A stretch of 49,157 nucleotides of DNA, taken from an uncultured Anaerotignum sp. GTDB lineage: Bacteria; Bacillota; Clostridia; Lachnospirales; Anaerotignaceae. The position numbers and the translations under genes are program-made. Positions 1 to 7,741 of the stretch are shown piece by piece. Under the pieces are notes generated by a model. That model searched no databases and had not been told where the DNA came from. It saw only the letters and a program-made list of their open reading frames with translations. Position 1 is the first letter of the stretch. Every line of letters begins with the position of its first letter. Where the stretch lies: assembly GCF_905212195.1 (NCBI RefSeq), contig NZ_CAJMDQ010000007.1, positions 1 to 49,157 of the forward strand, read 5' to 3'.

Positions 1-423
1 CTGCCCCAGAATCAAAGATGGCGCCATGGTATCCGCCATAACCCAGAAACTTTTCTTTTTCAAATGGCTGTATACAATGGCTGTGAGGACACCGCCGATG
101 ATGCCGCCGTAGATGGCAAGGCCGCCTTCTCGGATGGCAAATATTTTTTCGGGATGCTGGCTGTAAAAATCCCATGAAAAAATCACATAATACAGTCTTG
201 CGCCAATGATGGCAATGATCATGGCGTAAATGATGAAATCCAGATAGGTATCCGGGTTTTGACCTGTGCGTTTGGCTTCATGGAGGGCCAGCAGCACACC
301 CAGAATCACACCAAGTCCAATGAAAATACCATACCAGTAAATATCCTGTCCAAATACTGTAAACGCCGTACGGCTCAAATGGTCGATTTCGATTCCCAGA
401 TTGGGAAACCAAATTTCAGGCAT
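1..423 (-). CDS. lgt: Prolipoprotein diacylglyceryl transferase, C-terminus cut by window edge
   Basis: This is the first 141 codons of Lgt, the membrane enzyme that moves diacylglycerol from phosphatidylglycerol onto the lipobox cysteine of prolipoproteins. The start is the ATG at 421-423. The N-terminal membrane segment IYWYGIFIGLGVILG (residues 28-42) is followed by the conserved block GARLYYVIF (74-82) and the family signature EGGLAIYGGIIGG (99-111). The frame is open to base 1, so the C-terminal half lies outside the window. It sits 14 bp downstream of the ymfH-like gene on the same strand and is probably co-transcribed with it. Lipoproteins encoded at 5728 and 43128 are likely substrates. 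Confidence 0.93.
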   Translation of the reverse strand, partial: MPEIWFPNLGIEIDHLSRTAFTVFGQDIYWYGIFIGLGVILGVLLALHEAKRTGQNPDTYLDFIIYAMIIAIIGARLYYVIFSWDFYSQHPEKIFAIREGGLAIYGGIIGGVLTAIVYSHLKKKSFWVMADTMAPSLILGQ

Positions 424-437
424 AACATCCCTTCTTT

Positions 438-1685
438 CTATCGCATTACCGATAGAACCATTTTATCCTGCGCAATGGTATTTTGCAACAATTTTTCCAA
501 ATCCTTTTTGTGCAATTCTTTCGTCAGGCGGAAAAGATCGCTCAAATCCGCGTCAAAAGACGTCAATTCGATCTGGGTCAATCCAATGGCAGAAATGGAC
601 TGGAACAGCCGCAGGGTCTGCCCGACTGCCTTTTTCTGCAGTCTGCGGAAATGATTTTCGTCGATGCCGTTCTGCTTCAGCCGCTTCCAATGGGTCAAAA
701 GCAGTTCTGCCGTTTCTTCTGCCTGTTCACCACTGCCCATAAAGGCGCAGAATGCAAAGCCATTTCCACAGCTGTACATCCGCTCCAGCGGCGCATCCAG
801 CAAATCTTTTTCATAAGCTTCCAGAAAGAATGGACTGCTTTCCCCTGCCCATAAATCCATCAAAAGCTCCATGGCAAGCTTCTCTCGCAGATTTCTTTCT
901 CTGGGCTCCAATTTGAAACCCACCTGAAACACAGGACGGCGCAGTCCCATGGCAATTTCCCGATACCGCTCCTGAATGGTATCCGGTTCTTTGCAGTATA
1001 CAATCTTTCCAGCACTTTCTTTCTCCTGCACCAATGCTGTTGCCTCCATAATTTGATGGTCATCCACATCGCCGGCACAAATGAGCCAGAACTTTTGGGG
1101 CAGATAACAGGCATCATAAACTTTCTGCATCTTCTCTGCTGTGGTATGTTTCACGCTTTCTTCTGTTCCTGCCACAGGAAAACGCACAGGATGTTTCTGG
1201 TACATTAAGTCCACCATGGTTTCATAAGCCGCACGGTTTGCATCATCTTTCCCCATGCGGATTTCACTGTGGATGATGCTTTTTTCCTTTTCCACATCTT
1301 CCTCCTGAAAACAGGGGTGCTGGACAAAATCCAATAATAGACGCAAGTTTTCCATAAAGTTTTCACGGCAGGAAAAGTAGTATACTGTCTTTTCTCCATC
1401 TGTAAAAGCATTGGCTGCCGCCCCCTGTTTACCAAACTGAAACAGAGCATCTCCCCAGCTTTGCTGGAACAGCTTATGCTCGATGAAATGGGCAACACCC
1501 AAGGGGAAACGGATAGGCTTTTCGCTGTTTTCTCCCTGCCAACAAACATCATTGGAACCGAAAGGCACCACCACCGCCGCAAATTTTTCTCCAAACTGTT
1601 TTTTGGGGTAAATACAGCAGCGCATGCCTGCCGCCGCCCGTTCCCGCAATATGGTTTCTCCTGCTCCATGGCGCATCAATCCCAT
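438..1685 (-). CDS. ymfH: M16 family zinc peptidase, YmfH-like
   Basis: This 415-aa M16 peptidase carries the inverted zinc motif HxxEH in AHFIEHKLF (His66, Glu69, His70) and a probable third ligand at Glu141 in HSEIRM. It therefore looks catalytically competent. The pair of M16 genes with only one active partner matches the ymfF-ymfH pair of Bacillus, which current annotation links to the 5-aminopentanol modification of EF-P; substrate and role are otherwise unclear. The ATG start follows a GGAGG ribosome site, and the gene overlaps the end of the YmfF-like gene by 10 bp, as expected for translational coupling of a heterodimer. Another MlpA-type M16 enzyme occurs at 26824-28089. Confidence 0.85.
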   Translation of the reverse strand: MGLMRHGAGETILRERAAAGMRCCIYPKKQFGEKFAAVVVPFGSNDVCWQGENSEKPIRFPLGVAHFIEHKLFQQSWGDALFQFGKQGAAANAFTDGEKTVYYFSCRENFMENLRLLLDFVQHPCFQEEDVEKEKSIIHSEIRMGKDDANRAAYETMVDLMYQKHPVRFPVAGTEESVKHTTAEKMQKVYDACYLPQKFWLICAGDVDDHQIMEATALVQEKESAGKIVYCKEPDTIQERYREIAMGLRRPVFQVGFKLEPRERNLREKLAMELLMDLWAGESSPFFLEAYEKDLLDAPLERMYSCGNGFAFCAFMGSGEQAEETAELLLTHWKRLKQNGIDENHFRRLQKKAVGQTLRLFQSISAIGLTQIELTSFDADLSDLFRLTKELHKKDLEKLLQNTIAQDKMVLSVMR

Positions 1686-2929
1686 GAAAATTCCTCCTCT
1701 CCTGTCAGGGCATACATTGTCCGCAATGAAAGCTTCTGTGCCGCTTTGACCACATCTTCTGCGGTCACGTCCGCCAGTCTGCGGAGCATCTGTTCAGAAT
1801 CCAAATTTGTGCCAATGATTTCCTGTTCCGCCACATAGTCCATGATTTTCCATTGAGAATCAGAAATATCGGATATTTTTCGCCGTATTTGCTCCACCGC
1901 ATCTTGAAAATCGTCGTTTTTGATGCCATGATCCGCCATATTCCGCAAAATTCGACAAATTTCTGATGCTGTATGTTTGGCATCCTTCCCAGCAACGCCT
2001 GTCTGGACAAAGGCCAATCCTGTCATGTTATCGCATGTCATGGAAATATCGTAACACAGTCCCTGTTTTTCCCGAATTTCCTGAAACAACAGCCCATTTC
2101 CTCCACCCAGTACCTCACAAAGCACCCGCAGAGAAAGAAAAGCTCTGTCCCAAGGATGCAAGCCGGAATCAAAAGCCAGCACCAACCGCGTCTGCCCCAT
2201 ATTGGCTTTTTCGGCGATTTTCCGGCAAGACGCCTGTTTACGGCCAGTCTGACCAAATTCCCACAAGTTTTTCCCCTGTAAATCCAGTTCCCCTTTCCAT
2301 TTTTTCAACATCTGCCTGCCGTCGCTGTCGCCGCAGACATAGAGATACACCGGCGCATGTGCCAACACTTCTTCGTAAAAACTGCTGATGTCCGCCGCAG
2401 TAAGTTTTGCCAAATCTTCCAGATAGCCGTCAGCGCAAATGCCCGCACCTTCTCCTTCCGCCGCCAGTTCTCTGGCACGTTTTGCTGCAAAGGAAATTTT
2501 GTCATCTCCTTGAGCTTCTAGCCGCCGTCTTAAAATGGCTTTGCATCGTTCCACTGTTTCCGCTGGGAACTGGTTTTCTATTCGTTTTGGATGCTTCATC
2601 AATTGGAGCAGAAAATCCAGTACTTCTTTTTCTGACACATGTTTGGAAACTTCCATAGAGAAGGACAGCCAGGCTTCTCCGCCCTTTTTGATGACTTGCA
2701 CCTGCCACAGAGCGCCGTAACACTCCTCTGCCGCTGCTGCCACTGCCGTTACGGAAGGATATTTCTCCGTTCCTTTTTGAAGCACTTCTGCCAATAATGC
2801 AAGCTTTGTGGCATTTTCCCGGTGCAAAGGCACGCGGAAAAAACCCAGCAGAGCATTGGTTTTAAATTTCTTTCCATCTACGAAAAACATCCGGCATTGT
2901 TCTGCTTTCTTTGCCGTTGTATTTCCCAT
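1676..2929 (-). CDS. ymfF: M16 family peptidase-like protein lacking the zinc motif, YmfF-like
   Basis: This 417-aa protein has M16 fold features, including the RxxxGLCYD-like segment KQGLCYDISM and the glycine-rich LGGGNGLLFQEIREK characteristic of the second M16 domain. The region where HxxEH should occur (around residues 40-60) has no such motif, so it is probably the inactive partner of the overlapping YmfH-like gene. Two-component M16 proteases of one active and one inactive chain are known from other bacteria and from mitochondria. The ATG start has a GAGGTG ribosome site. It is the first gene of a likely ymfF-ymfH-lgt transcript. Confidence 0.82.
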   Translation of the reverse strand: MGNTTAKKAEQCRMFFVDGKKFKTNALLGFFRVPLHRENATKLALLAEVLQKGTEKYPSVTAVAAAAEECYGALWQVQVIKKGGEAWLSFSMEVSKHVSEKEVLDFLLQLMKHPKRIENQFPAETVERCKAILRRRLEAQGDDKISFAAKRARELAAEGEGAGICADGYLEDLAKLTAADISSFYEEVLAHAPVYLYVCGDSDGRQMLKKWKGELDLQGKNLWEFGQTGRKQASCRKIAEKANMGQTRLVLAFDSGLHPWDRAFLSLRVLCEVLGGGNGLLFQEIREKQGLCYDISMTCDNMTGLAFVQTGVAGKDAKHTASEICRILRNMADHGIKNDDFQDAVEQIRRKISDISDSQWKIMDYVAEQEIIGTNLDSEQMLRRLADVTAEDVVKAAQKLSLRTMYALTGEEEFSWD

Positions 2930-2989
2930 GCAATCACCTCATTTTGGTTTCTTTCCTCCTATTCTTTCCCGAAAGAGGGGAAAAAATCC

Positions 2990-3027
2990 AAAAAAACAGC
3001 AGAGCCTGCTTTTTCAGACTCTGCTGT
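2990..3027 (-). terminator. Rho-independent terminator of the glutamate-synthase-like gene
   Basis: A 9-bp stem, ACAGCAGAG at 2996-3004 with CTCTGCTGT at 3019-3027, is followed on the minus strand by a run of seven T. It lies 13 bp after the stop codon at 3040. Confidence 0.85.
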
Positions 3028-3039
3028 GTACAATCTAAT

Positions 3040-4563
3040 TTATTTCATCCATTTTCCATCCAGCAAATCTTTTGCATCTCTTGTCAGAGGGAAAATATCG
3101 CTTCTGTCGATGTATTCCAGAGAGAATTTTCGATTCAGGGCTGCAAAATGTTTCAGACCAAAGGCGATACGATTCAGGTAAGAATATACGCCGATGGCGC
3201 CAGTGGAGAAGTTATTGGCTTCTTCGCCATAAATATTCCGCAGTTCTCTCAAATCCGGGAACAATTCATCCACTGTGGAACCGAACCGCTGGAGTTCCGT
3301 GGGGATATTGCCTGCTTCGATGAGTTCTCCCACTTTTTTGGCACTCATTGCTGCTGCCATAGACGCCCGGCAAATACCGATAGCACTCACATAAGGTGCA
3401 CCGAATGCCAAAGCCTTATACACCTGATCTTCCATGGCAAAACCGCCTGTAATGGCAATATGGGGCAGGCTCAAGCCTTCTTTTTCCATACGGGACATGA
3501 TCTGCACCAATTCGCTTTCCATTGCCACTGTAGGCAAACACCATTCGTTCATCATTTTGCAAGGGCTATAACCGGAGCCGCCGCCTGCACCGTCGAATGT
3601 AACCATATCCACCTGTGCCATGGACGCAATGCGCAGTACCCGTTCCAGATCAGCCGGATCATAGCCAGCCATTTTGAAATATACATTCTTCAAGCCAAGA
3701 GCACGGAGTTCTTCAATGCGTTTGCAAAGAGATTCTTCATCCCACATGGGCAGTCTGCCATAAGAACGGAAGTTTTCCCCAAAGCCTGCATTATAGCGTT
3801 CCTGCACCTGTGGATCGGAAGGATCAGGAATCACCAGCAGACCATTCTGCTGTGCCTTCAAAGCGTCCTCCAAGGTTGCCAGACGGTTTACAGGCTGTGT
3901 ACCTTTGGCAGACTGACCGAATTTGATTTCAATGGCTTCACAGCCGCATTCCTTGATGGCGTATTCCGGCACACCAATACGGTCATCGTCAATGTTTACC
4001 TGCAAAATAATCTGCCCATATCCACGGTAATATTTTCGGAAAGCATCCAAAAATTCTTTCAATTTCGGACAATGTACCACTTTGCCGTTTTCCAGACGCA
4101 GAGTAGGGTCTTTGGTTACGGCGCCTTCGCCGATGACGGTCAATACGCCAGCCATAGCCGCACCGCCAAAATAATCCTGCCAGTTCAGCTTGATAAGCGC
4201 CGGCAGAATGATAGGCAATTTCAGCTTCACAGGATGCAGTGTACCGATTTCTGTTTCCAGATTCACATCGTGAATGGTTGCCTTATCGGAATCTGCTTCC
4301 GCACCCATAGCACCAAACACCCGTCCATTGATGTTGAAATGGGAGTAATCAATGGGATACTGTTTTTCCGATGCTACCTGATTGTCCCCGGTAGTAGTGG
4401 GATACACGGCATCTGCCCCGCGAACGGCAGACAAGCCGATTTCACAAGTACCCACACAATCCGCTGTACACATAGAGCACATGCCGGAAAATGTGCAGGG
4501 ATGGGCAGCATCTCTCAGTTTTGTTCTGTTGAAGGCAGAACCAAGCAAAGGACTATATGACAT
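3040..4563 (-). CDS. FMN-binding glutamate synthase-like protein with N-terminal cysteine cluster
   Basis: This 507-aa protein matches the central FMN domain of glutamate synthase large subunits. FMN and phosphate-loop segments include TFDGAGGGSGYSP and ITGGFAMEDQVYKALAFGAPYV. The N-terminus has five closely spaced cysteines (23, 29, 32, 36, 40), a likely Fe-S or zinc site. There is no N-terminal glutaminase domain and no small-subunit gene beside it, so it is a stand-alone archaeal-type GltB-like enzyme. Its true reaction is uncertain: it may be glutamate synthase or another FMN oxidoreductase. The ATG at 4563 was chosen because an AAGGAGG site lies 8 bases upstream. A LysR regulator is encoded just upstream in the same direction and probably controls it. 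Confidence 0.8.
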   Translation of the reverse strand: MSYSPLLGSAFNRTKLRDAAHPCTFSGMCSMCTADCVGTCEIGLSAVRGADAVYPTTTGDNQVASEKQYPIDYSHFNINGRVFGAMGAEADSDKATIHDVNLETEIGTLHPVKLKLPIILPALIKLNWQDYFGGAAMAGVLTVIGEGAVTKDPTLRLENGKVVHCPKLKEFLDAFRKYYRGYGQIILQVNIDDDRIGVPEYAIKECGCEAIEIKFGQSAKGTQPVNRLATLEDALKAQQNGLLVIPDPSDPQVQERYNAGFGENFRSYGRLPMWDEESLCKRIEELRALGLKNVYFKMAGYDPADLERVLRIASMAQVDMVTFDGAGGGSGYSPCKMMNEWCLPTVAMESELVQIMSRMEKEGLSLPHIAITGGFAMEDQVYKALAFGAPYVSAIGICRASMAAAMSAKKVGELIEAGNIPTELQRFGSTVDELFPDLRELRNIYGEEANNFSTGAIGVYSYLNRIAFGLKHFAALNRKFSLEYIDRSDIFPLTRDAKDLLDGKWMK

Positions 4564-4604
4564 AACCAAAACCTCCTTATCGCATCATAATTTATCATAA
4601 AACC

Positions 4605-4633
4605 ATGGTAACATTAAGGATGATTATTGTCAA
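4605..4633 (-). promoter_or_regulatory. Candidate promoter of the glutamate-synthase-like gene
   Basis: On the minus strand, TTGACA (4628-4633) is followed after 17 bp by TACCAT (4605-4610), giving a transcript start about 35 bases before the ATG at 4563. The -35 is consensus and the -10 matches 4 of 6. Confidence 0.5.
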
Positions 4634-4682
4634 TTTTAACAATTCCTATATTTTTTCAGGAATTTATTTCTTATAACTATGT

Positions 4683-4741
4683 ATGCATTTTTGCAATTAT
4701 ATATGTTCATTTCGAATAATTGCATTTTCAAAAATGCATAT
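4683..4741. promoter_or_regulatory. Large inverted repeat, candidate LysR operator
   Basis: ATGCATTTTTGCAATTAT at 4683-4700 is mirrored by ATAATTGC at 4718-4725 and AAAAATGCAT at 4732-4741, with six extra bases in the second arm. The repeat lies directly behind the LysR stop codon and about 50 bp upstream of the candidate promoter of the next gene. The AT-rich dyad with TGCA half-sites resembles LysR binding regions. No T run follows, so a terminator is less likely. Confidence 0.45.
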
Positions 4742-5629
4742 TTACATATGCCATGTCATTGCAAAATCTACAAAGGGCTGCCAAGTCTGGCGGAACAGAC
4801 TGTTTTGCAGATAAACGAAATTCAGTTCCCGAAAAATATCAAAATTCAAAATTTCCAGTTGAAACAGCCGTTTTTCTTCCAGCTCCTGTTTGACCACCGG
4901 TTCATACAAAAACGTAATGCCCAAACTGGCCTCCGTCATGGCTTTGATGGCCTGAAAATTGCTGATTTCCTGTACAGCAGAATAACTATGCACCGTAAAA
5001 TTATTCTCTTTCAGCAATTCCTCCAGAATATCTCTGGTACCAGACCCGGGTTCCCGCAAAATCAACGGTTCTGTGTGGGTTTCCCATAAGGAAATGGATT
5101 TTCCCCGCAAGGGACATGCCTTCCCGCAAACCCCAAGAAACCGCTCCCGTTTATAAAGGGTAAAGTCATATTTTTCTTTATCAAAAAAGCCTTCCACAAT
5201 GGCAAAATCAATTTTTCCTTCTTCCATCATGTGCAGCAGTTTTCCTGTGTTATCCACCGTCAAATGCAGACGATACTGGGGATATTTCTGCAAAAAATCC
5301 ACCATGATGGGCGGCAGCATGTAATCTCCGATGGTTTTTGTAGCACCAATCCGCAGATGGATTTCCGTATTTTCTTCCCGCTCCATCTCCTGCAGAATTC
5401 CCTGAGCATTGGCTGTCATCTGCTGCGCAAGGCGCCGCAAGGTTTCCCCTTTTTCCGTCAGACGCAGGACTTTTCCCTGATAGGAAAACAGCCGGCAGCC
5501 GTAATATTCTTCCAGCCAGCGAATCTGCTGGGTCACAGCCGGCTGCGTAATGTGCAGGGCTTCTGCCGTTTTGGTATAATTCATTTTTTCACAGAGCGCC
5601 AGAAACGTTTCCACACGATTGTCCAGCAT
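4742..5629 (-). CDS. LysR family transcriptional regulator
   Basis: This 295-aa protein of normal LysR length has the N-terminal winged helix-turn-helix at about residues 1-60 (TKTAEALHITQPAVTQQIRW, then LFSYQGKVLRLTEKG). A periplasmic-binding-protein-like effector domain follows from about residue 90. The ligand cannot be read from sequence. It lies upstream of, and in the same direction as, the glutamate-synthase-like gene, with a 180-bp gap holding a large inverted repeat and a promoter, so that gene is the likely target. This differs from the divergent gltC-gltA layout of Bacillus. The ATG has a GGGGAGA ribosome site. Confidence 0.9.
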   Translation of the reverse strand: MLDNRVETFLALCEKMNYTKTAEALHITQPAVTQQIRWLEEYYGCRLFSYQGKVLRLTEKGETLRRLAQQMTANAQGILQEMEREENTEIHLRIGATKTIGDYMLPPIMVDFLQKYPQYRLHLTVDNTGKLLHMMEEGKIDFAIVEGFFDKEKYDFTLYKRERFLGVCGKACPLRGKSISLWETHTEPLILREPGSGTRDILEELLKENNFTVHSYSAVQEISNFQAIKAMTEASLGITFLYEPVVKQELEEKRLFQLEILNFDIFRELNFVYLQNSLFRQTWQPFVDFAMTWHM

Positions 5630-5680
5630 GATGTTCTCCCCTTTCGAACCTTTTCCTCCATCATACCATATTTCTTCTCA

Positions 5681-5716
5681 TGAAAAAAGCAGAGAAACCA
5701 TTGGGTTTCTCTGCTT
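5681..5716 (-). terminator. Rho-independent terminator of the lipoprotein gene
   Basis: A perfect 13-bp stem, 5687-5699 with 5704-5716 (GGTTTCTCTGCTT), has a 4-base loop and a T run on the minus strand. It sits 11 bp past the lipoprotein stop. Confidence 0.88.
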
Positions 5717-5727
5717 CCAATTCATTT

Positions 5728-6546
5728 TTATGCTGCTGCCAATGCTTCCGCAGGTACTTCAAAGTCAGGTACTGCGTCAAAGTTGCTGCATGTCATGTGT
5801 ACCAAAGTTTTGGAAATGGTAACGGGATTTTCTTCTCCGCCACTCATAACATCCATAATTCCCTGCATCATGGCTGTCATATCCAGTTCATACTGCATCA
5901 CATAGCCATCGTCACTGATCCACAGTTTTACAGGCATGCCTTCTACACTGTCCATCAGGGTAACCAGATCATCTGCGGAGATGCCCAGACCAGCAGTTGT
6001 AGACTCGATGCCAGAGTTTTTCAGAGCTTCTTCCATGGCGTCGCCTGTCAACAGACCTTCAATCATAGTTGTCTTCGTACCATTGATTTCTTCTGTGCCT
6101 GTTACCTTGAAGGCCTCGATGTTTTTCAGATACAGATCCATATTCTGTTCTGCGTTGTACTGAGAAACATCTGCACTAGTCATAGGCTGGTAAATCCATT
6201 CTCCATCCACCTGCATATATGCATCCACTGTATCACCGTTCTGTACCGCATACATTTCATATGGCTGCATTGTTTGGCCATTGATTGTTGTGCTGATGGT
6301 CATATTGGTTTTGAAGGGATCCAGTTTCAAATCCATATCAGATTTTACTACAGACTCCAAGGTTTCTTCTTCATAAGCCATATCCAGCTGCACTTCCAGC
6401 TGTGCAGACATACTTGTCACCTGTGCCATCGTATCATTCGCTTTCTGCAGCAATGCCTCTACATCTGAAGACTGCTTCGCACCACAGCCCGCTGCTGTAG
6501 CTGCCATTGCCAGTGCCATAGCCAATGCAAAAATTTTCTTTTTCAT
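5728..6546 (-). CDS. Secreted lipoprotein, DUF6612-like
   Basis: This 272-aa protein begins with a lipoprotein signal peptide: a KKK start, a hydrophobic stretch and the lipobox ATAAGC with lipidated Cys21. The mature part alternates polar and hydrophobic strands and includes phrases such as MYAVQNGDTVDAYMQVDGEW. It resembles the LolA/LppX-like lipoproteins annotated as DUF6612 in clostridia, which may carry lipids or act in the envelope; no catalytic site is visible. The ATG follows AAAGGAGG. It stands alone, with its own terminator downstream. The 239-bp upstream gap holds AT-rich sequence with no promoter I would assign firmly. Confidence 0.8.
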   Translation of the reverse strand: MKKKIFALAMALAMAATAAGCGAKQSSDVEALLQKANDTMAQVTSMSAQLEVQLDMAYEEETLESVVKSDMDLKLDPFKTNMTISTTINGQTMQPYEMYAVQNGDTVDAYMQVDGEWIYQPMTSADVSQYNAEQNMDLYLKNIEAFKVTGTEEINGTKTTMIEGLLTGDAMEEALKNSGIESTTAGLGISADDLVTLMDSVEGMPVKLWISDDGYVMQYELDMTAMMQGIMDVMSGGEENPVTISKTLVHMTCSNFDAVPDFEVPAEALAAA

Positions 6547-6785
6547 TTACCTGTCCTCCTTTAAGTTGGTCTTGATTAAATTCGATTTTCTGCATCATAC
6601 CATAAACAACAACTGTCTGTCTGCAAATTCTTTTTTCGGTAAGAATTTCTTAAAAGAACATTAGGAATTGTTCACTGCCACTTAAAATATTATGCATCAT
6701 TTTCAAAACAATCCATACAGAAACAGTATGTATTACGTTATTTCCTGCAAAAATCCCTTTTCCTACGCCAGATCAGTCTTTTTTA

Positions 6786-7433
6786 TCAGGACTTTTTCTT
6801 CTGCAATGCCTGACCGCCTGTACAGTAAGGGAACAGGAAGCATTCCGCACACTTGGGTCTGCGGGCGATACAGATTTTTCTGCCGTGGGCAATCATCTGA
6901 GTGTTAATATCAATCCATTTATCCTTTGGCACAATTTTCATCAGGTCAAATTCAATTTTCACAGGATCTTGATTTTTGGTCAATCCCAGCAGATTAGACA
7001 CCCGCTTCACATGAGTATCCACCACGATACTTGGAATACCATACCAATTGCCTCGTACCACATTTGCTGTCTTTCTGCCAACACCTGCCAGAGAAGTCAG
7101 TGCATCCAGATCAGAAGGCACTTCCCCGCCAAACTCTGTCAGCAGTTTCTGGCAGCAGGCAATGATATTCTTCGCCTTATTGTGATAAAAGCCGATGGAA
7201 TGGATATCCTGTTCCAGTTCTGCCTGATTTGCTTCTGCAAAAGCCTGAATGGATGTATATTTCTGGAACAGGTCTTTTGTAACCAGATTCACTCTGTCAT
7301 CTGTGCACTGGGCAGACATAATGGTAGCGATGAGCAGCTGCCAAGGATTTTCGTGATTCAGATAACATTTCGTCGGGCCATAGTGCTCCCGCAGCAAATC
7401 CAATATAATAGTAACCTTTTCTTTTTTTGTCAT
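6786..7433 (-). CDS. nth: Endonuclease III, DNA glycosylase/AP lyase
   Basis: This 215-aa protein has the length typical of Nth, which removes oxidised pyrimidines and cleaves at the resulting abasic site. The helix-hairpin-helix LAGVGRKTANVV carries catalytic Lys121, and VVDTHVKRV carries Asp139. The C-terminal 4Fe-4S cluster motif is complete, with Cys188, 195, 198 and 204 in C-x6-C-x2-C-x5-C spacing. The ATG follows GGAAGGAG. It is transcribed divergently from the YkvI-type gene, and its leader contains repeated GGGAAATATTTCT units. Confidence 0.95.
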   Translation of the reverse strand: MTKKEKVTIILDLLREHYGPTKCYLNHENPWQLLIATIMSAQCTDDRVNLVTKDLFQKYTSIQAFAEANQAELEQDIHSIGFYHNKAKNIIACCQKLLTEFGGEVPSDLDALTSLAGVGRKTANVVRGNWYGIPSIVVDTHVKRVSNLLGLTKNQDPVKIEFDLMKIVPKDKWIDINTQMIAHGRKICIARRPKCAECFLFPYCTGGQALQKKKS

Positions 7434-7457
7434 AATCTTTTACTCCTTCCCGAAAAA

Positions 7458-7503
7458 GAAATATTTCCCGCAAACAAGCAGGATTTCCCGAGAAATATTT
7501 CCC
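7458..7503. repeat. Paired 12-bp direct repeats with palindromic core upstream of nth
   Basis: GAAATATTTCCC occurs at 7458-7469 and again at 7492-7503. The first ten bases are a perfect palindrome. The copies are 34 bp apart, about three helical turns. Further GGGAA units lie between and beside them on the nth strand. An operator pair or a small tandem duplication are both possible. Confidence 0.5.
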
Positions 7504-7658
7504 AAAGTCTTTTATTTTCATGGTTTCTGTCTTTTTGCTTCATTTTATCTGTAAAAAAGATGTTGAATTTTATTATACCATAGATTTGCAGTTCATGAAA
7601 ACATCAATTATGCATACCGTATACACAAATAAAGCATCGTGCATTTTCCGAATTTGCA

Positions 7659-7686
7659 TTGACTTTGCATATTTTCTCAGTATAAT
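7659..7686 (+). promoter_or_regulatory. Promoter of the YkvI-type gene
   Basis: TTGACT at 7659-7664 and TATAAT at 7681-7686 are separated by 16 bp. The expected start is about 48 bases before the ATG. The palindrome AATGAgatTCATT at 7684-7696 overlaps the start region and could bind a repressor. Confidence 0.75.
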
Positions 7687-7741
7687 GAGATTCATTCATA
7701 TTAATTTTTCATTTATTTTTATTCATTAAAGAGGTGGTATT

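Larger units (their letters stand above)
7434..7741. other. Divergent intergenic region between nth and the YkvI-type gene
   Basis: This 308-bp AT-rich gap contains no convincing gene. It holds the paired GAAATATTTC repeats near nth, the plus-strand promoter at 7659-7686 and a short palindrome AATGA-gat-TCATT at 7684-7696 overlapping the -10 edge. The middle part (about 7510-7650) shows nothing I can assign. Confidence 0.6.

Noticed and set aside
3040..4560. Long plus-strand open frame opposite the glutamate-synthase-like gene
   Set aside because: It has no ribosome site, its protein is Cys/His/Phe-rich like a shadow frame, and the minus strand carries a clear enzyme.
6601..6660. Terminator-like AAATTCTT/AAGAATTT hairpin upstream of the lipoprotein gene
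   Set aside because: The stem is short and AT-only, and it is not placed directly behind a stop codon, so no function is assigned.
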